This document shows positions 12,702 through 23,129 of a stretch of DNA of 64,000 nt, in pieces. The notes below the pieces were generated by a model, which was given only the letters and a program-made list of their open reading frames with translations, was not told where the DNA came from and did not search any database. This stretch comes from Litsea cubeba (lineage: Eukaryota > Streptophyta > Magnoliopsida > Laurales > Lauraceae), in assembly GCA_012931725.1 (NCBI GenBank), contig WHSA01000046.1:195774-259773 (forward strand), in the 5' to 3' direction. The position numbers and the translations under genes were made by a program. Position 1 is the first letter of the stretch; each line of letters opens with the position of its first letter.

Positions 12702-13187
12702 TGCATTTTAATAACTTTTAAGGATTTCCCAAATGGCCCCATATGTGGTTCCGCCATTATTTTTGATGCCTTGAGAGCTGTTAAGTGTTAAGAAGAAAGA
12801 GGAGTTGTTGGTGTTTCGAGGAAATAGGTTGAAATAGGGAAGAAGATGAGGCAAAGGGGAAAAAAAGGTTTTATGGCTGTCAACCAAGAAATTGAATTTT
12901 TGGCCAATATATCAGCCCGACCAGTAATTTGAAATTATCGGCCGATAAATTGAGGATATTTTAGCTATACATTACCAAAACTAATAATTATCAAATTATT
13001 GGTTCGGTATGGGCCAGTTTTTTCAACCATGGATGGGAGGCATGTGTAGGTGTGTGAGTTTGGAATAAAAATAATAATAAATAAAATTGACGAAGGTTAG
13101 GTGAAGATCACATATGTCGATCACATTATACCCATTTTAGTGAAAAATGAATAAGAAGAAATGAAAGATAAATATCCAGCGACATCA

Positions 13188-13195
13188 CTATTAGA

Positions 13196-13232
<37 letters not shown>

Positions 13233-13391
13233 GGAGGGTGTCCCAGCCCTTTGGGCCAGACCAATCCCTACGGGCCCAGGAAGAACCGAATAAATCCCTT
13301 GTGGTCCCAGAGTGGCAGTGCAATTTCGAACCTTCAACCTTTGAAAACAAACCGTGATATTAGGCCAACTGAGCGGCAACCCTATTAGATC
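13188..13391 (-). mobile_element. tRNA-derived SINE with 10-bp target duplication
   Basis: Body at 13198-13381. On the minus strand it starts GGTTGCCGCTCAGTTGG (a pol III box A-like segment), has a box B-like AGGTTCGAAATTGC, then the GGGCCCGTAGGGATTGGTC block found in a widespread plant SINE type, and ends in an A-run (the T-run at 13198-13226). CTATTAGATC stands on both sides (13188-13197 and 13382-13391). That is direct evidence of a retroposition target duplication and of intact ends. It is too diverged in the boxes to be called transcriptionally active. Confidence 0.9.
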
Positions 13392-14600
13392 AAATTCTCG
13401 TATTACCGAACCCCTTCTGTATTTAATAATCGTTGTAGGAACCATTTTGCTCCTATTCCCACAGTTCAATTCCATATACACAAAGTATAGGAAATGAACC
13501 ATCAGCAACTTCAGATCCATAGTGAGATTGTTAGATTTACAATTAAAATTTATATATAATATTAGCCTAAATCTAGTGTTGGTGGCTGCATTTGATCTAA
13601 TCATGACAAAAATTAGAAAGTTAACACGTGGTTCATGGTTTAAAGTGCATATATAACATATCAATAATCCTGGTTCATCAACAATAACACAAGATACTTC
13701 ACATTTGCAAATCACTTTATTTTTCAATTCTTTTGGCTTTGCAAGTACAGTTAGTTTTTTATATTTAAGATTTCAAGCAAATTATATGAACTTTCAAGTC
13801 AAATTCTTGATCAATTAACAAACTAAATACTAGATTTATAAGTCTTTTGTTGCGATCTATCAACAAATTTTATCATTAACAAAATTAATATTTGATCATT
13901 TGATGCTGTGATCAAATAGAGAACTGATACATAATGTGAAATGGTTTGGCCACCTATTGTGGTTTGACCTCATGTTTTGGTAAGAAGTGCACTGGTGAAA
14001 GCTTTAATCGATCCAGGCCGTCCATGTGATGGATACCTTACGTGTCATAGAGGCAAAGGCTAATTGAATACAATTCAGATTCCCACGCAATCGACAGAAA
14101 GGAAAGATTAAACAACTAGTAAATCTGCGGGCTTACGTGTCATCTAGATGGAATTCTAAATTGCTGCCCACGGGCCATGTCATATAAAACCAAATGAAAT
14201 GATTCCATCTTGCAAACACGTTTGACTTTGGGTGTTCATGGCCGGGTTGGACATATTTAGGCTTGGCCCGACTTAATATACATAAGCCCATATCCAGCCC
14301 GAACTGAACTTCAAATGTAATTGCCAACCTGAGGTTGGCCCGCCTGAAAAATGTGAGGCCAAAGCACGTCCATTTAACCAATCACAAGGGGCCCAACTGG
14401 GCGGCCAATTACTATCCACTTTAGTTTTATTTCTATTTTTTTCATTTATTTTTTTAAATCTCTTGCTCCACCTCATCTCTTCTACTCCTTTTCTTCCTAG
14501 TTTTTTTTTTTTTTTCTTTTATTCAACTTACTTAATGGATGGCAATGCAAGAGGTAATCCACGTAACCTTTTTAATGTACAAATATTTATTTTATCATGC
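13392..14600. other. intergenic, no gene seen
   Basis: AT-rich sequence without supported coding potential. Part of it (14100-14460) contains GGCCC/GGGCC-rich short stretches typical of plant intergenic repeats. Nothing specific could be named apart from the Helitron-like end that follows. Confidence 0.4.
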
Positions 14601-14609
14601 ATGAATATA

Positions 14610-14638
14610 CCGTGCTTAGCACGGTTGGTTGTGCTAGT
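14610..14638 (+). mobile_element. Helitron-like 3' terminus
   Basis: A perfect hairpin CCGTGC-TTA-GCACGG (14610-14624) is followed nine bases later by CTAG and then T (14634-14638). A short GC-rich hairpin just before CTRR with insertion in front of T is the known structure of Helitron 3' ends. The 5' TC end was not located, so the element length is unknown. The same hairpin occurs at 16915-16950 and 29420-29446 in opposite orientation. Confidence 0.6.
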
Positions 14639-14639
14639 A

Positions 14640-15790
14640 TTTTATTAAAGTTAAAAGTAAAAGGCAGTGGTCAAAATTAAATTGAAAACCTTTCACCATG
14701 GTACATAGTAATAGTTTGATGTAGATATTAATAAATGTCAATGGTCTCCGATTCTCCAATTATCCGGAAGTTCCGACCCATCAAAAATTGGGTTTGGGCC
14801 CTTATTTAGGCCCCGATAAGTATATAGGTCCATGTCTGGGCCCTTTTTTGGACCCGTGATTTAAATGGGTTCGGATCCACCTTGGTTCTGGCGCTGGACG
14901 CAAGACCTGACATATTACTTTAATTTTCGAAAATCTTTCCTAAAAATTAGATTTTTTTCCATATTATTCTCTATCTAGACCCGGACACGAACCCGTCCCC
15001 ATCCCTTATACGCTACGGTCTGGTTCCAGTTTCAGTTCCAACTTCTCATTAATAGTTTTTCGAAACCAAGAAATCGGCTCCAATATTATTATAGCTGATC
15101 AGTTCCACCTCCTCATTTCCGGTTCTTGTTCGAGGTCTACCATGGACTACCATGGACAGAGACCGTAATCGACCCATTAGATCCCTAACCGTGAGTCTCG
15201 AAATGGAAAGATTGCTGTAAAAGCTAGAATTAAAAACCTTTCAGTGATATATAATGATTGGCGTAGCTGCTGCGAATCGAACAGATGATAGAACCTATGA
15301 TGGTAATACTAATGGGTCCCATGAACATATCCCTCACGCCCTCTAAGAAGCAATCTTGACAGGGTCCAAACTCAAGACTGAGAACAGTAGTTCCCTACCA
15401 AATTAAATTATCCATCACCTCTTACTTGTAGCAGTGCATATCACGACACGCATCACGACGAAGTTAAAACGTGCATGGATGCATGAATATAAATATATTA
15501 TAATGCCATTTGATATGGAAATAATGAAGTGATCTATGCAGCTAGCATCATACCGATGCGGGACCAACAAATATTATCATCCCCTTCCTGGCACTTTCTA
15601 TTCTCTTGAAAATTGGCACTAGCCCCAAATTGACATTCGAGCCATCAAATCTTACGTCTAAAATTCCTTCTCACTTTTTTACCCTTGATCTTGGAGTAGT
15701 AATATCTATATCGTTAGATAAGGCCGATAATTAGGCCTTTTTTTGTCCATTCCTTGTCTAAATAAAGAGCTTTCCATCCCCTATTTCTGA
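14640..15790. other. intergenic, upstream of the WRKY gene
   Basis: No open frame or repeat signature that can be named. Short GGGCCC-containing stretches (14790-14850) resemble those at 14230-14400 and may be remnants of one repeat family. Confidence 0.35.
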
Positions 15791-15794
15791 TGAT

Positions 15795-15842
15795 TGGTCC
15801 ACGCCCAAGTGGACCATACAGAGAACAAGCCCATTATAAAAA
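15795..15842 (+). promoter_or_regulatory. candidate WRKY promoter: palindrome and TATA box
   Basis: TGGTCCAC and GTGGACCA (15795-15802 and 15809-15816) form a perfect 8-bp inverted repeat. A TATAAAAA box follows at 15835. The WRKY start codon is about 320 bp further on, which would leave a leader of about 290 bases. This is inferred from position only. Confidence 0.35.
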
Positions 15843-16162
15843 TGTACTACATAGTCAGCACATCACTGGTGCCATTTGTTATACGAAATTCATCACTCTC
15901 ACAAAGTCTAAGAAAATGAGAACAGTTGGGGGCTTTCTTCATTTGGGCGGGCAGTTGAACAAAAAAGTAGGTGAATTCTAGTTGGCTTAGCATAACCTTT
16001 AGACTTACTTACGATGACTCCAAACTCTCCCTCTCTCATGCACACGTATCTGTTCAACAACCTCCTCCTCATCGCCACCACCTTTGCCTTTGCCTAAAGA
16101 TAAAAGGGTCTTCTCCTTTCCAAATCATGCACTTCTCCAATCGTTAACCATCGCAAACCAAT

Positions 16163-19100
16163 ATGGAAGGAGAAGGTGCACCGTTAACTCCCAACATCCC
16201 TTGCTTCTTCTCACCAGTTCCCCTTGAAGAACCATCCCACAACACCATCTTTCCTGCCACAGCCAACCCCAACAATCTCACCTAGATTGCTCCTCGGCGG
16301 CTGACATCATCGACTGGGTGGCTTTGCTCTCCGGGCAGGTTGGGTTTTTAGATCAAAAGCCAAATCCAGAAAGTGATCTAGAAACAATATTGGTGAGGGG
16401 AAGTGAACAAGGGATGGGTGCAACAGGTAAAGAGAAAGGGAGGATGAGCGGGACCAAGAAGGCGAGTAGGCCGAGGTTCGCCTTTCAGACTAGGAGCGCG
16501 GACGACATCCTTGATGATGGCTATCGATGGAGGAAATACGGGCAAAAGGCTGTGAAGAATAGCATCTATCCAAGGTTTGTTAGAACCATATGATTTCTTC
16601 TATATATCACACCTCTCTCTCCTTCTCTCTCTTTTTACGTTGCATGGACTATTCTAGGTAAAAAGAAAAACCAATAAAAAAGAGGCTTGTGAGTTGAGAT
16701 AATAGTCTGCAAGTTGGTTTCTAGTAGGTGATTGATTATAATCAGTATTCAAGGTTGCAATTCGGAATTCATGATTTTCATTGTTTGCTAATTTGTTAGG
16801 GAGGAGGTTTCATTCAGTTTGATTTTTTTAATTCACCGAATTCAAAATCCATTTCCAGTTTTAAGTATATAATTAGCGCGTTACATATATATATATATAT
16901 ATAGACACACACACTAGCCCAATGACCCGTGCTTAGCACGGTATCTCCGTACACCATAAAATAAATAATCACATATTAAAAACTTATATTTTTTTCTATA
17001 TATATATAGGACAAGTTGGATAAAATAGAAATAGCGAAATTGGAACAGAAATGATCTAATTACATAGAAACAATTGAAACATGAATGGTTTGATGGAAAA
17101 ATGAGTGGGTAGTTGCATGAGTAATTACATAATCGTCGGTCAAAATCATAACCGTCGATCAAAATTGAAGCCAAAACCTCTTAGCTTAATATATTATAAT
17201 ATGTATATCTCAGAAATTCTAAAAAATGCATCACTTTAAAAATCTTTTTTTTTTTTTTTTTGTCAGGGAGCCAATGTTGAGTCAATATATATAGTCTTTT
17301 CACACACACACTACCCCATCATGAATAGTCACAAATCCAAGTTTGATACTCATTCAATTTTTCCTCACCGTTGGATTGAAATCATGATAAAATGATATTT
17401 CTAAACCATTAGATTTTAGGGTCATTGATCAAAATGTTAATTAGGATGGCCTTATGGACTCGAGATTTTATATCTAGGTGGGCCTCATATGAATCTTTTC
17501 ATCCAATGAATTTTCATGATCATCATGCATACTAATTGGCCCAACTAGGAGGGATGTTTTCTCCTAAAAAAACACCAAGGAGCTATGTAGCGCTCCCCTA
17601 TATATATAACCTGGTCAAAGCTTATATCTTGAAGTTATTGTATATAAAATTTTATTTGTATTGCTTCGTTTACAACTACTCTTGAAACATAATTTCTTTA
17701 ATTTGTACACTCTAAACATTTAATGCATATTTTCCTTATAGAAAAAAAAAAGAAAAGAAAAAGAAAAGAAAAGAAAGTTCAATGCATATTAAAGTGAACA
17801 GCAAGGGTTGTTGCTCAGTTGGTTGGCAACTCCGCATGTATATAAGTTGCACATGAATGGATTATTGGATTTGCCACTCTTTCCAGATGTTTGGACTTCT
17901 CTTCTCACTTGTATAGGCTCTCCTTCTCCTGGTGTGGGCTTTCTCTTACCACTTGTGTAGAGTCTCTTGGATCCTAGACCCTAGGCTGGGGTACAAAAAA
18001 AAAATGCATATTAAAGTAAAATGTTCAAGTCCCAAATAAAATTACAATAGTTCAATTCAATTTGTAAGTTCGATTGAATGGTTTTAAACTATTGAGAAAA
18101 TGGAACTACAAATTATTCTAAAAACTAGTCCATACTTTAAACCTTGCTAGAGTGAACCAAGTTAATTATGGTTTAAAGTCCTATTCTCAATAGTAGATTA
18201 ATGAAAGAGGAGAAGTGGCCCATCTAGGTTTCTAGAAAGTTGTAATGGGGTTTTAATAACCCTTTCATCCTAGGACAGCGGTAAAAAACGTGAAAAAAAC
18301 CACTTTAAAGTGCTCGCCTGTATGCATTACAATAAAAAAAAAAAAAGGCGTGCTAATGGAAAGATCTAGATATAGATAATGGAAATCTGAGATATCAAGC
18401 CGATCGAGCAAATAATCCCACTCCTTAATTTTAGGTCTTCAAAGTTTAATAGTTACTTGCTATATATGCAATTTTGTTGTGAGAAAATTTAATGTTGAAT
18501 AATATTTGAAACACATGAAATTTGGATTAGTGCCCCCATATAAGAGGGAGTGCTGTATATATATAAAAGGATTGAATTGATTGAAAGTGGGCCCCAATAA
18601 TATAAACGCGAAAAGAGGGGATGGAAAGGTGAGTTATTTTGAATTCCACTTGCATGGTTATCCTGAACCCAAAAAATAAAGTCTAAGTTCGAGTATTGTA
18701 TGAGCCATACAAATCTTGGCTTAGTCAAGTGTGGTATATATTAAAAAAAAATCATAAATACATCGAATACATATTTTTTATGTAAAATACACGTATAAAC
18801 ATGCGGTATGTGACCCTGTGGGACTCACACATGTGAGGAGATACAAACTCACATATGTTAGAAGACACAAACTCACACATACGAGGTAAAAATAACTCAC
18901 AGGTTCAAAGCTTGGACCTCCCAATGAGAACTACCACTCCTTACCACTATGACTAGGGTAAGGAGCCGTTCTCATATATTACTTTATTGAAGGTTTGGAT
19001 CTTTTAATCTGCTACTAAGCCCTTGTTTGGCATCTCCATTTTCACCCTCTACTTGTCTAAGTGTCTAAAGCGAGTAGAGGTTTGATAAATAAGAGCATTT

Positions 19101-22100
19101 GGCAAACATTTCCAACAAACTCTATCCGCTTTAGAGAAGTAGAGGTAAACCCTCGAAAGAACGAAAGCCCCGAATTCTGGACAGTCGAAAAGTAGAGGCA
19201 AAAAATAAAAAATAAAAAAAGAGGCGGGCGAACAGTGATTGGGTTTCCTTTTTGGAGCAATCCGGTCTTTCTCCTTTTTTTAATTCTTGGACTATAAATC
19301 ACGATCTGAACCATTAGGGATGTTCATAAGATCAAACATGACTAGGGGTCCAGATCTTAGCCGTTAGATCATCGTGTATTTTGAGATATTTACAAAAATA
19401 AAGGACTTATACACTTAGATCTAAGTCTTTCTTTTTTTGTGGGCCCCAAATCCAAGATCTGAATAGTTAAATCTCTTTAGAAGGTTGAATACAGTTATGA
19501 GATCAAATTTCAAGGCTTGATTCCATGTGGATCTCAAGAAGTTCGTAAAAAAATATCAACCTTTGATGTATGCCGTGCTCGATTCTGGATTGGTCCACAG
19601 ACAGTTCGATTTTTCTCTCTTTTTTTTTTTTTGTGTTTTTAGGATAGTAAATGACAATCCAAACCGTTGAAACTATTTAGAAGGTCAAACATCGCAATAG
19701 ATCCAAATTTCAGCCGTTGGTTGATCACCAATCTCGAGACATTTGTAAAAAAAATATGCGAACCATTTGATATTATTTTCTGGATTCTATGGGCCCCAAG
19801 CACAAGCTTCAAGCTATTAAATCTCTTTAGAAGGCTGAACACAACTATGAGGTTAGATTTCAAAGCTTAATACCATGTGGATCTCGAGAAATTCATAAAA
19901 AAAAAAAAAACTTGTAACCATTGATCTAAAAAGTCTAGTTAAAATAGGTCAGTGCATTATTAAATACGTTTTTCATTCTCAACTCTTTGTTATGGCTCTA
20001 TTTTGGATGGGTCTATTAGAAAAGTAGTAGAGATACAAAGCGGGGCCTAAATGGGCTGTACATGATTTGACGTGCCTAACTCACTAAAATACCCACATAT
20101 GAACCAGTTTCAAGTGGGTCCATCCATTTTCAGTGAAGTGGCTTACTTAGACGCTATTTTTGACCGAAATAATAGCAAGACCACGCAAGATATCAAACAC
20201 CCCCACTCACCCAAGCAGCTACTTTCGAAGTAATTAACAGAAAAAAAAAACAGCTGGAGTGGGAGAGTCAGAGTCGAAAAGAGGATTCCTCACTTCTTTC
20301 TCTCATTCAAAACCGTGCATGAGACTTTCATCTCGCACGGCTCCTAAGTGCTAAAAGAAAGAAGAACTCACCTTCTTTCTTTTTTGATTACCTTCCTCGC
20401 GTATGTATAAGACCGAATCCATTCGATTTCTAAAAAGGATTACTAATCCTTAACTTTTCGAGGAATCCTTCATCAGTGGTTGTGAATGACTGACTTTTTC
20501 AATCTTTTCTACCCGGTCTGATTGAGTTTGCTTGTGACAGTTTTGGGTTAAGTGTATCTTAGATAAAGGTAACCAATTACCAATCTTCCTTGTGTATCAT
20601 TAGTTGCATGATTAGGAGTCTGTGCAAGAGGTACAGGGTTCAAGGATTGGTACCACCCTCGATCTTCACTACCTGTTCATTTATTAGAATTTCAGAAATT
20701 TTTATATGGGAAACCTAGACAAGGTGGAATTCGTAAATCCTCCTAAGGCCATGTTTCTTTAGTTGAATTTCTGTCAGAAATTCTCCATGTCCAGGAATTC
20801 CTAGACATGATGTGACAGGCTGTCCCTTGGAATTTCTGAGTACTCCATGTTTCTTTTCTAGCATTTATGGATTCCAACCACCTTTTGACCTTTGAGAATC
20901 CAGGAATTCCACTCCCTATGTATTTTTGTGAAATTCCTGGATGCTCAAGCTCAAAGGGGCATTCAGAAATTTCACTTTGTATGAGAATTTAGGAATTCCC
21001 CAGACAGGAATTCCTGAAATTCCACCAAAGAAACGGGCCCTAGGCATGAGCATTTTGAAATTCCACCAAAATGCAAAAAATTAAAGATTGAATTCCAGGA
21101 ATTCCTAAAGGCCAATGAGACTAATCACGTGCTGGAATTCAAAAATTTTTGTAAAGAAACAGGGGATTTGAAAATGCAAGGGGACATGATGTCATGTCTC
21201 AAAAACCCCAACCACTAGAATTCCAGTCTGGAATTTTAGTAAAGAAACAGGCCCTAAAGGTAACCAATTGTGGGTTTGCCAACATTGTCAAAAATATGGC
21301 TGAAGTTTTGAAAACACCCCCATAATGAGGTACAGGGTTCAAGGATTGGTACCATCCTCGATCTTCACTACCTGTTCATTTATTAGAATTTCAGGAATTT
21401 TTATATGGGAAAATTTTGAATTCCTAGACAAGGTGGAATTCCTAAATCCTCCTAAAGGCATGAGCATTTTGGAATTCCACCAAAATGCAAAGAAGGTGGA
21501 ATTCTAGGAATTCCTAAAGGCCAATGAGACTTATCACGTGCTGGAATTCATAAATTCTTGTAAAGAAACAGGGAATTTGAAAATGCAAGGGGACATGATG
21601 TCATGTCTCAAAAACCCCAACCACTAGAATTCCAGTCCGGAATTCTAGTAAAGAAACAAGCCCTAGGTAACCAATTGTGGGTTTGCCAACATTGTCAAAA
21701 ATATGGCTGAACTTTTGAAAACACCCTCATAATGAGACAAATTTCTATCTAGAATGATAATTTATGTCACTGCAATTGGTAAAAGTGAGAATATCCTGAG
21801 CAAATCAAAATAAAAAGTAGAAATTGAGAGGAATACACAGAAATATTTTATAACAGTGTTTCTATTCATTTTTTTATTGTATTAATTTAAAACCAAATCA
21901 TTTTCTATGACACTTTCATGTTAGTATCTCGAGAAAAAAATTTTAAAATTTTGAAATATCTCAACATTTTATGCAGTAACAATTTTTCTTACTACCCCTC
22001 TATTAGAGATATATACAAGTCAGGGTACCATCTTCCCCTAATCTAAGATGTCTAACCTTCTTTTTTTTTTTTTTTTTTGGTTCTTTAAGAGGGTTACTTT

Positions 22101-22518
22101 TGAGTTTTGGATCATGCTCATTCACATTGCTCTAGATTGTCAATTGTCATGCATGTGTACCATCACATTGGTCTAGATCGGTATGTGCGTGTGCCATGAC
22201 CAAATGACATTAGTAACTAAATGTTGCATCTGGGGGATAATGTGACCTTTCTCTTTCTCTTATGTTTTTCTATTTTAAAGGTTATGCTCACATCTATCTG
22301 CTTGTTTCCTTTTGATTGCATCAAAATTCAATGGGTGAAGAAGCTACTATCGATGCACACATCACACATGCAATGTGAAGAAGCAAGTTCAACGTTTGTC
22401 CAAGGACACTAGCATTGTTGTCACAACCTATGAAGGTATTCACAATCATCCATGTGAGAAGTTAATGGAGACTTTAAGCCCTCTACTGAAGCAGATGCAA
22501 TTCCTAGCAAGATTTTAG
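16163..22518 (+). CDS. WRKY group IIc transcription factor gene (two exons, early stop in exon 1)
   Basis: WRKY proteins bind W-box DNA (TTGACC/T) in the nucleus. Exon 1 (16163-16574) carries D-G-Y-R-W-R-K-Y-G-Q-K at its end and stops inside the codon for the Arg of Y-P-R. The intron is 16575-22340 (GT...AG), at the position conserved in this family. Exon 2 (22341-22518) completes the zinc finger: C-X4-C in Y-Y-R-C-T-H-H-T-C, then H-N-H, followed by P-C-E-K-L-M-E-T-L-S-P-L-L and a TAG. The tail matches the WRKY24/43/56 clade of group IIc. From the first ATG (16163) the frame hits TAG at 16283, while the downstream sequence (D-C-S-S-A-A-D-I-I-D-W...) continues in another frame. So there is a one-base lesion, or translation starts at ATG 16414, giving about 114 residues with a whole WRKY domain. 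The 5.77 kb intron is swollen by transposons. Confidence 0.85.
16915..17214 (-). mobile_element. Helitron-like element, 3' end inside WRKY intron
   Basis: On the minus strand the hairpin CCGTGCTAAGCACGG is followed by GTCATTGGG, CTAG and a T, the Helitron 3' end layout. The plus-strand end is at 16915. The far (5') end near 17214 is a guess from a minus-strand TCTGAGATATAC start and is weak. About 300 bp is short for a Helitron but common for non-autonomous ones. Confidence 0.5.
17781..18017 (+). mobile_element. SINE with 15-bp target duplication, inside WRKY intron
   Basis: Body at 17796-18002. The head reads TTGTTGCTCAGTTGGTTGG (box A-like), and the element ends GGGGTAC plus an A-run. AATGCATATTAAAGT stands on both sides (17781-17795 and 18003-18017), with no mismatch. 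This is a clean retroposition signature. The head resembles the SINE at 13198-13381 (GCTCAGTTGG), so both may belong to one tRNA-derived superfamily, although the bodies differ. Confidence 0.9.
18770..18972 (-). mobile_element. possible SINE remnant
   Basis: On the minus strand, CTAGTCATAGTGGTAAGG followed about 35 bases later by GGTCCAAGCTTTGAACC resembles a tRNA-derived box A/box B pair. An A-rich end corresponds to the T-run near 18774. No target duplication was found, so this is only a candidate. Confidence 0.35.
19016..20050. mobile_element. Harbinger-like non-autonomous element, TAA duplicated
   Basis: Body at 19019-20047 (1029 bp), flanked by TAA on both sides. Terminal inverted repeats: left GCCCTTGTTTGGCATCTC, right (reversed) GGCCCCGCTTTGTATCTC, imperfect over about 18 bp. 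A 3-bp TAA/TTA duplication and a GGCCC-type terminus fit PIF/Harbinger elements. No transposase frame is present. Internally it contains a degenerate tandem duplication: 19289-19570 resembles 19641-19905, sharing the TTAAATCTCTTTAGAAGG block. Confidence 0.65.
20214..20500 (-). other. nad2: NUMT: nuclear copy of mitochondrial nad2 intron end and exon start
   Basis: On the minus strand the segment reads GAGCCGTGCGAGATGAAAG followed by TCTCATGCACGG. This is the group II intron domain V hairpin as it appears in plant mitochondrial nad introns. Downstream the sequence runs through a CTCTGACTCTCCCACTCCAG block to GTTACTTCGAAAGTAGCTGC-like exon sequence, which I recognise as plant nad2 (S-V-T-S-K-V-A-A). 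The exon part carries a T-run insertion and stops being readable. It is therefore a dead nuclear transfer inside the WRKY intron. The left limit (20214) is where the match ends; the right limit is approximate. Confidence 0.7.
20628..21736. repeat. tandem duplication (copy A 20628-21326, copy B 21327-21736)
   Basis: Both copies start GAGGTACAGGGTTCAAGG and end at the same CATAAT context. They align throughout except that copy A contains a 294-bp MITE. The copies differ by scattered substitutions, so the duplication is not recent. Both copies also carry a GTAAAGAAACAGGCCCTA-like segment, which looks like one end of the same MITE family. Confidence 0.85.
20746..21039. mobile_element. MITE with GGCC termini, CTA duplicated
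   Basis: Present in copy A but absent from copy B of the tandem duplication, so its limits are visible by comparison. Left end GGCCATGTTTCTTTAGTTGA, right end (reversed) GGCCCGTTTCTTTGGTGGAA. CTA stands on both sides (20743-20745 and 21040-21042). A 3-bp target duplication and GGCC ends suggest a Harbinger/Tourist-type MITE. It is rich in GGAATTCC palindromes. Confidence 0.7.
21737..22340 (+). other. rest of the WRKY intron
   Basis: AT-rich intron sequence with a T18 run at 22061-22078. It ends at the acceptor AG (22339-22340) after a modest pyrimidine stretch (TTGTTTCCTTTTG at about 22303). Confidence 0.5.
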
Positions 22519-23129
22519 CTAAAGCTAAATAAACAAGAAATGTCCATAACTTTGCTCATCTTTGAACCACTTTCTTTCTCCGTCAAACTTTATATCAACA
22601 TGTAATATGTATATTTCTCAAATGGTTACTCCACTAATGCGGATGGAGAGAATGAGGAATATTGATCAAGATATAGGTGATGCGGAAGAGTTTATGAAAT
22701 CATATTTAGGGTTAGTTTCATGGGATCTACTTTTACACTAATCCATATTTATGGCTCATTCTTTGTATATTCAAGTGAATTTACAATGAGAATATTTGAT
22801 TCACGCTTGCAACAACTATATATAGTTACGATTATCATTTGTTTATAGCTCATCATTCCTATTGACACCCTAATGAATATCTTTTAGGGCTTCTAAAGTA
22901 ATATAATTATCATTGAAATATGTAAAGGGGGCAGTTTTATTTTCTTGATATTGTACTATATATCAAATGTATGTTAAAAGAGTTTTGTTTTCATAATTAA
23001 TAGTCAAAATTGAATAAATGGTTCTAAGAATGATCTTAACAAATCTCTAATAAAGTGGCCTTTGTTTTCTTAAAAAACTAAGCTCAACTTGTTTCAATTT
23101 TTGAGATTTAGAAAGAAAATAAGGCATAA
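22519..23129. other. WRKY 3' untranslated region and intergenic DNA
   Basis: Follows the WRKY stop codon. Contains AT-rich sequence that may include the polyadenylation region. No further gene was recognised. Confidence 0.4.

Larger units (their letters stand above)
10128..12757 (-). mobile_element. hAT element (ZMYM1-like transposase), truncated
   Basis: A hAT-superfamily element read on the minus strand. Its 5' end is probably near 12757, where the minus strand reads AATGGCGGAACCACATATGG, resembling the GGCGGA-type ends of plant hAT elements. Between 12590 and 11230 lies a leader with a splice donor-like CAAGTAAGTTAC (minus strand, near 12470) and AT-rich intron-like sequence. Transposase coding remains lie at 10138-11223. 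The chromovirus LTR ends within the transposase, so the chromovirus inserted into this hAT and the rest of it lies before the window. Confidence 0.6.

Noticed and set aside
13198..13227. T-run as a pol III terminator or a stand-alone microsatellite
   Set aside because: Explained as the A-tail of a minus-strand SINE, bounded by a perfect target duplication.
13191..13727. 178-codon minus-strand frame ending in poly-Lys
   Set aside because: It runs through the SINE and its A-tail. Composite of repeat and intergenic sequence.
20290..20345. Possible chloroplast rather than mitochondrial origin of the group II domain V hairpin
   Set aside because: The GAGCCGTGCGAGATGAAAG form and the following nad2-like exon fit the mitochondrial intron. 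Chloroplast versions differ in the stem.
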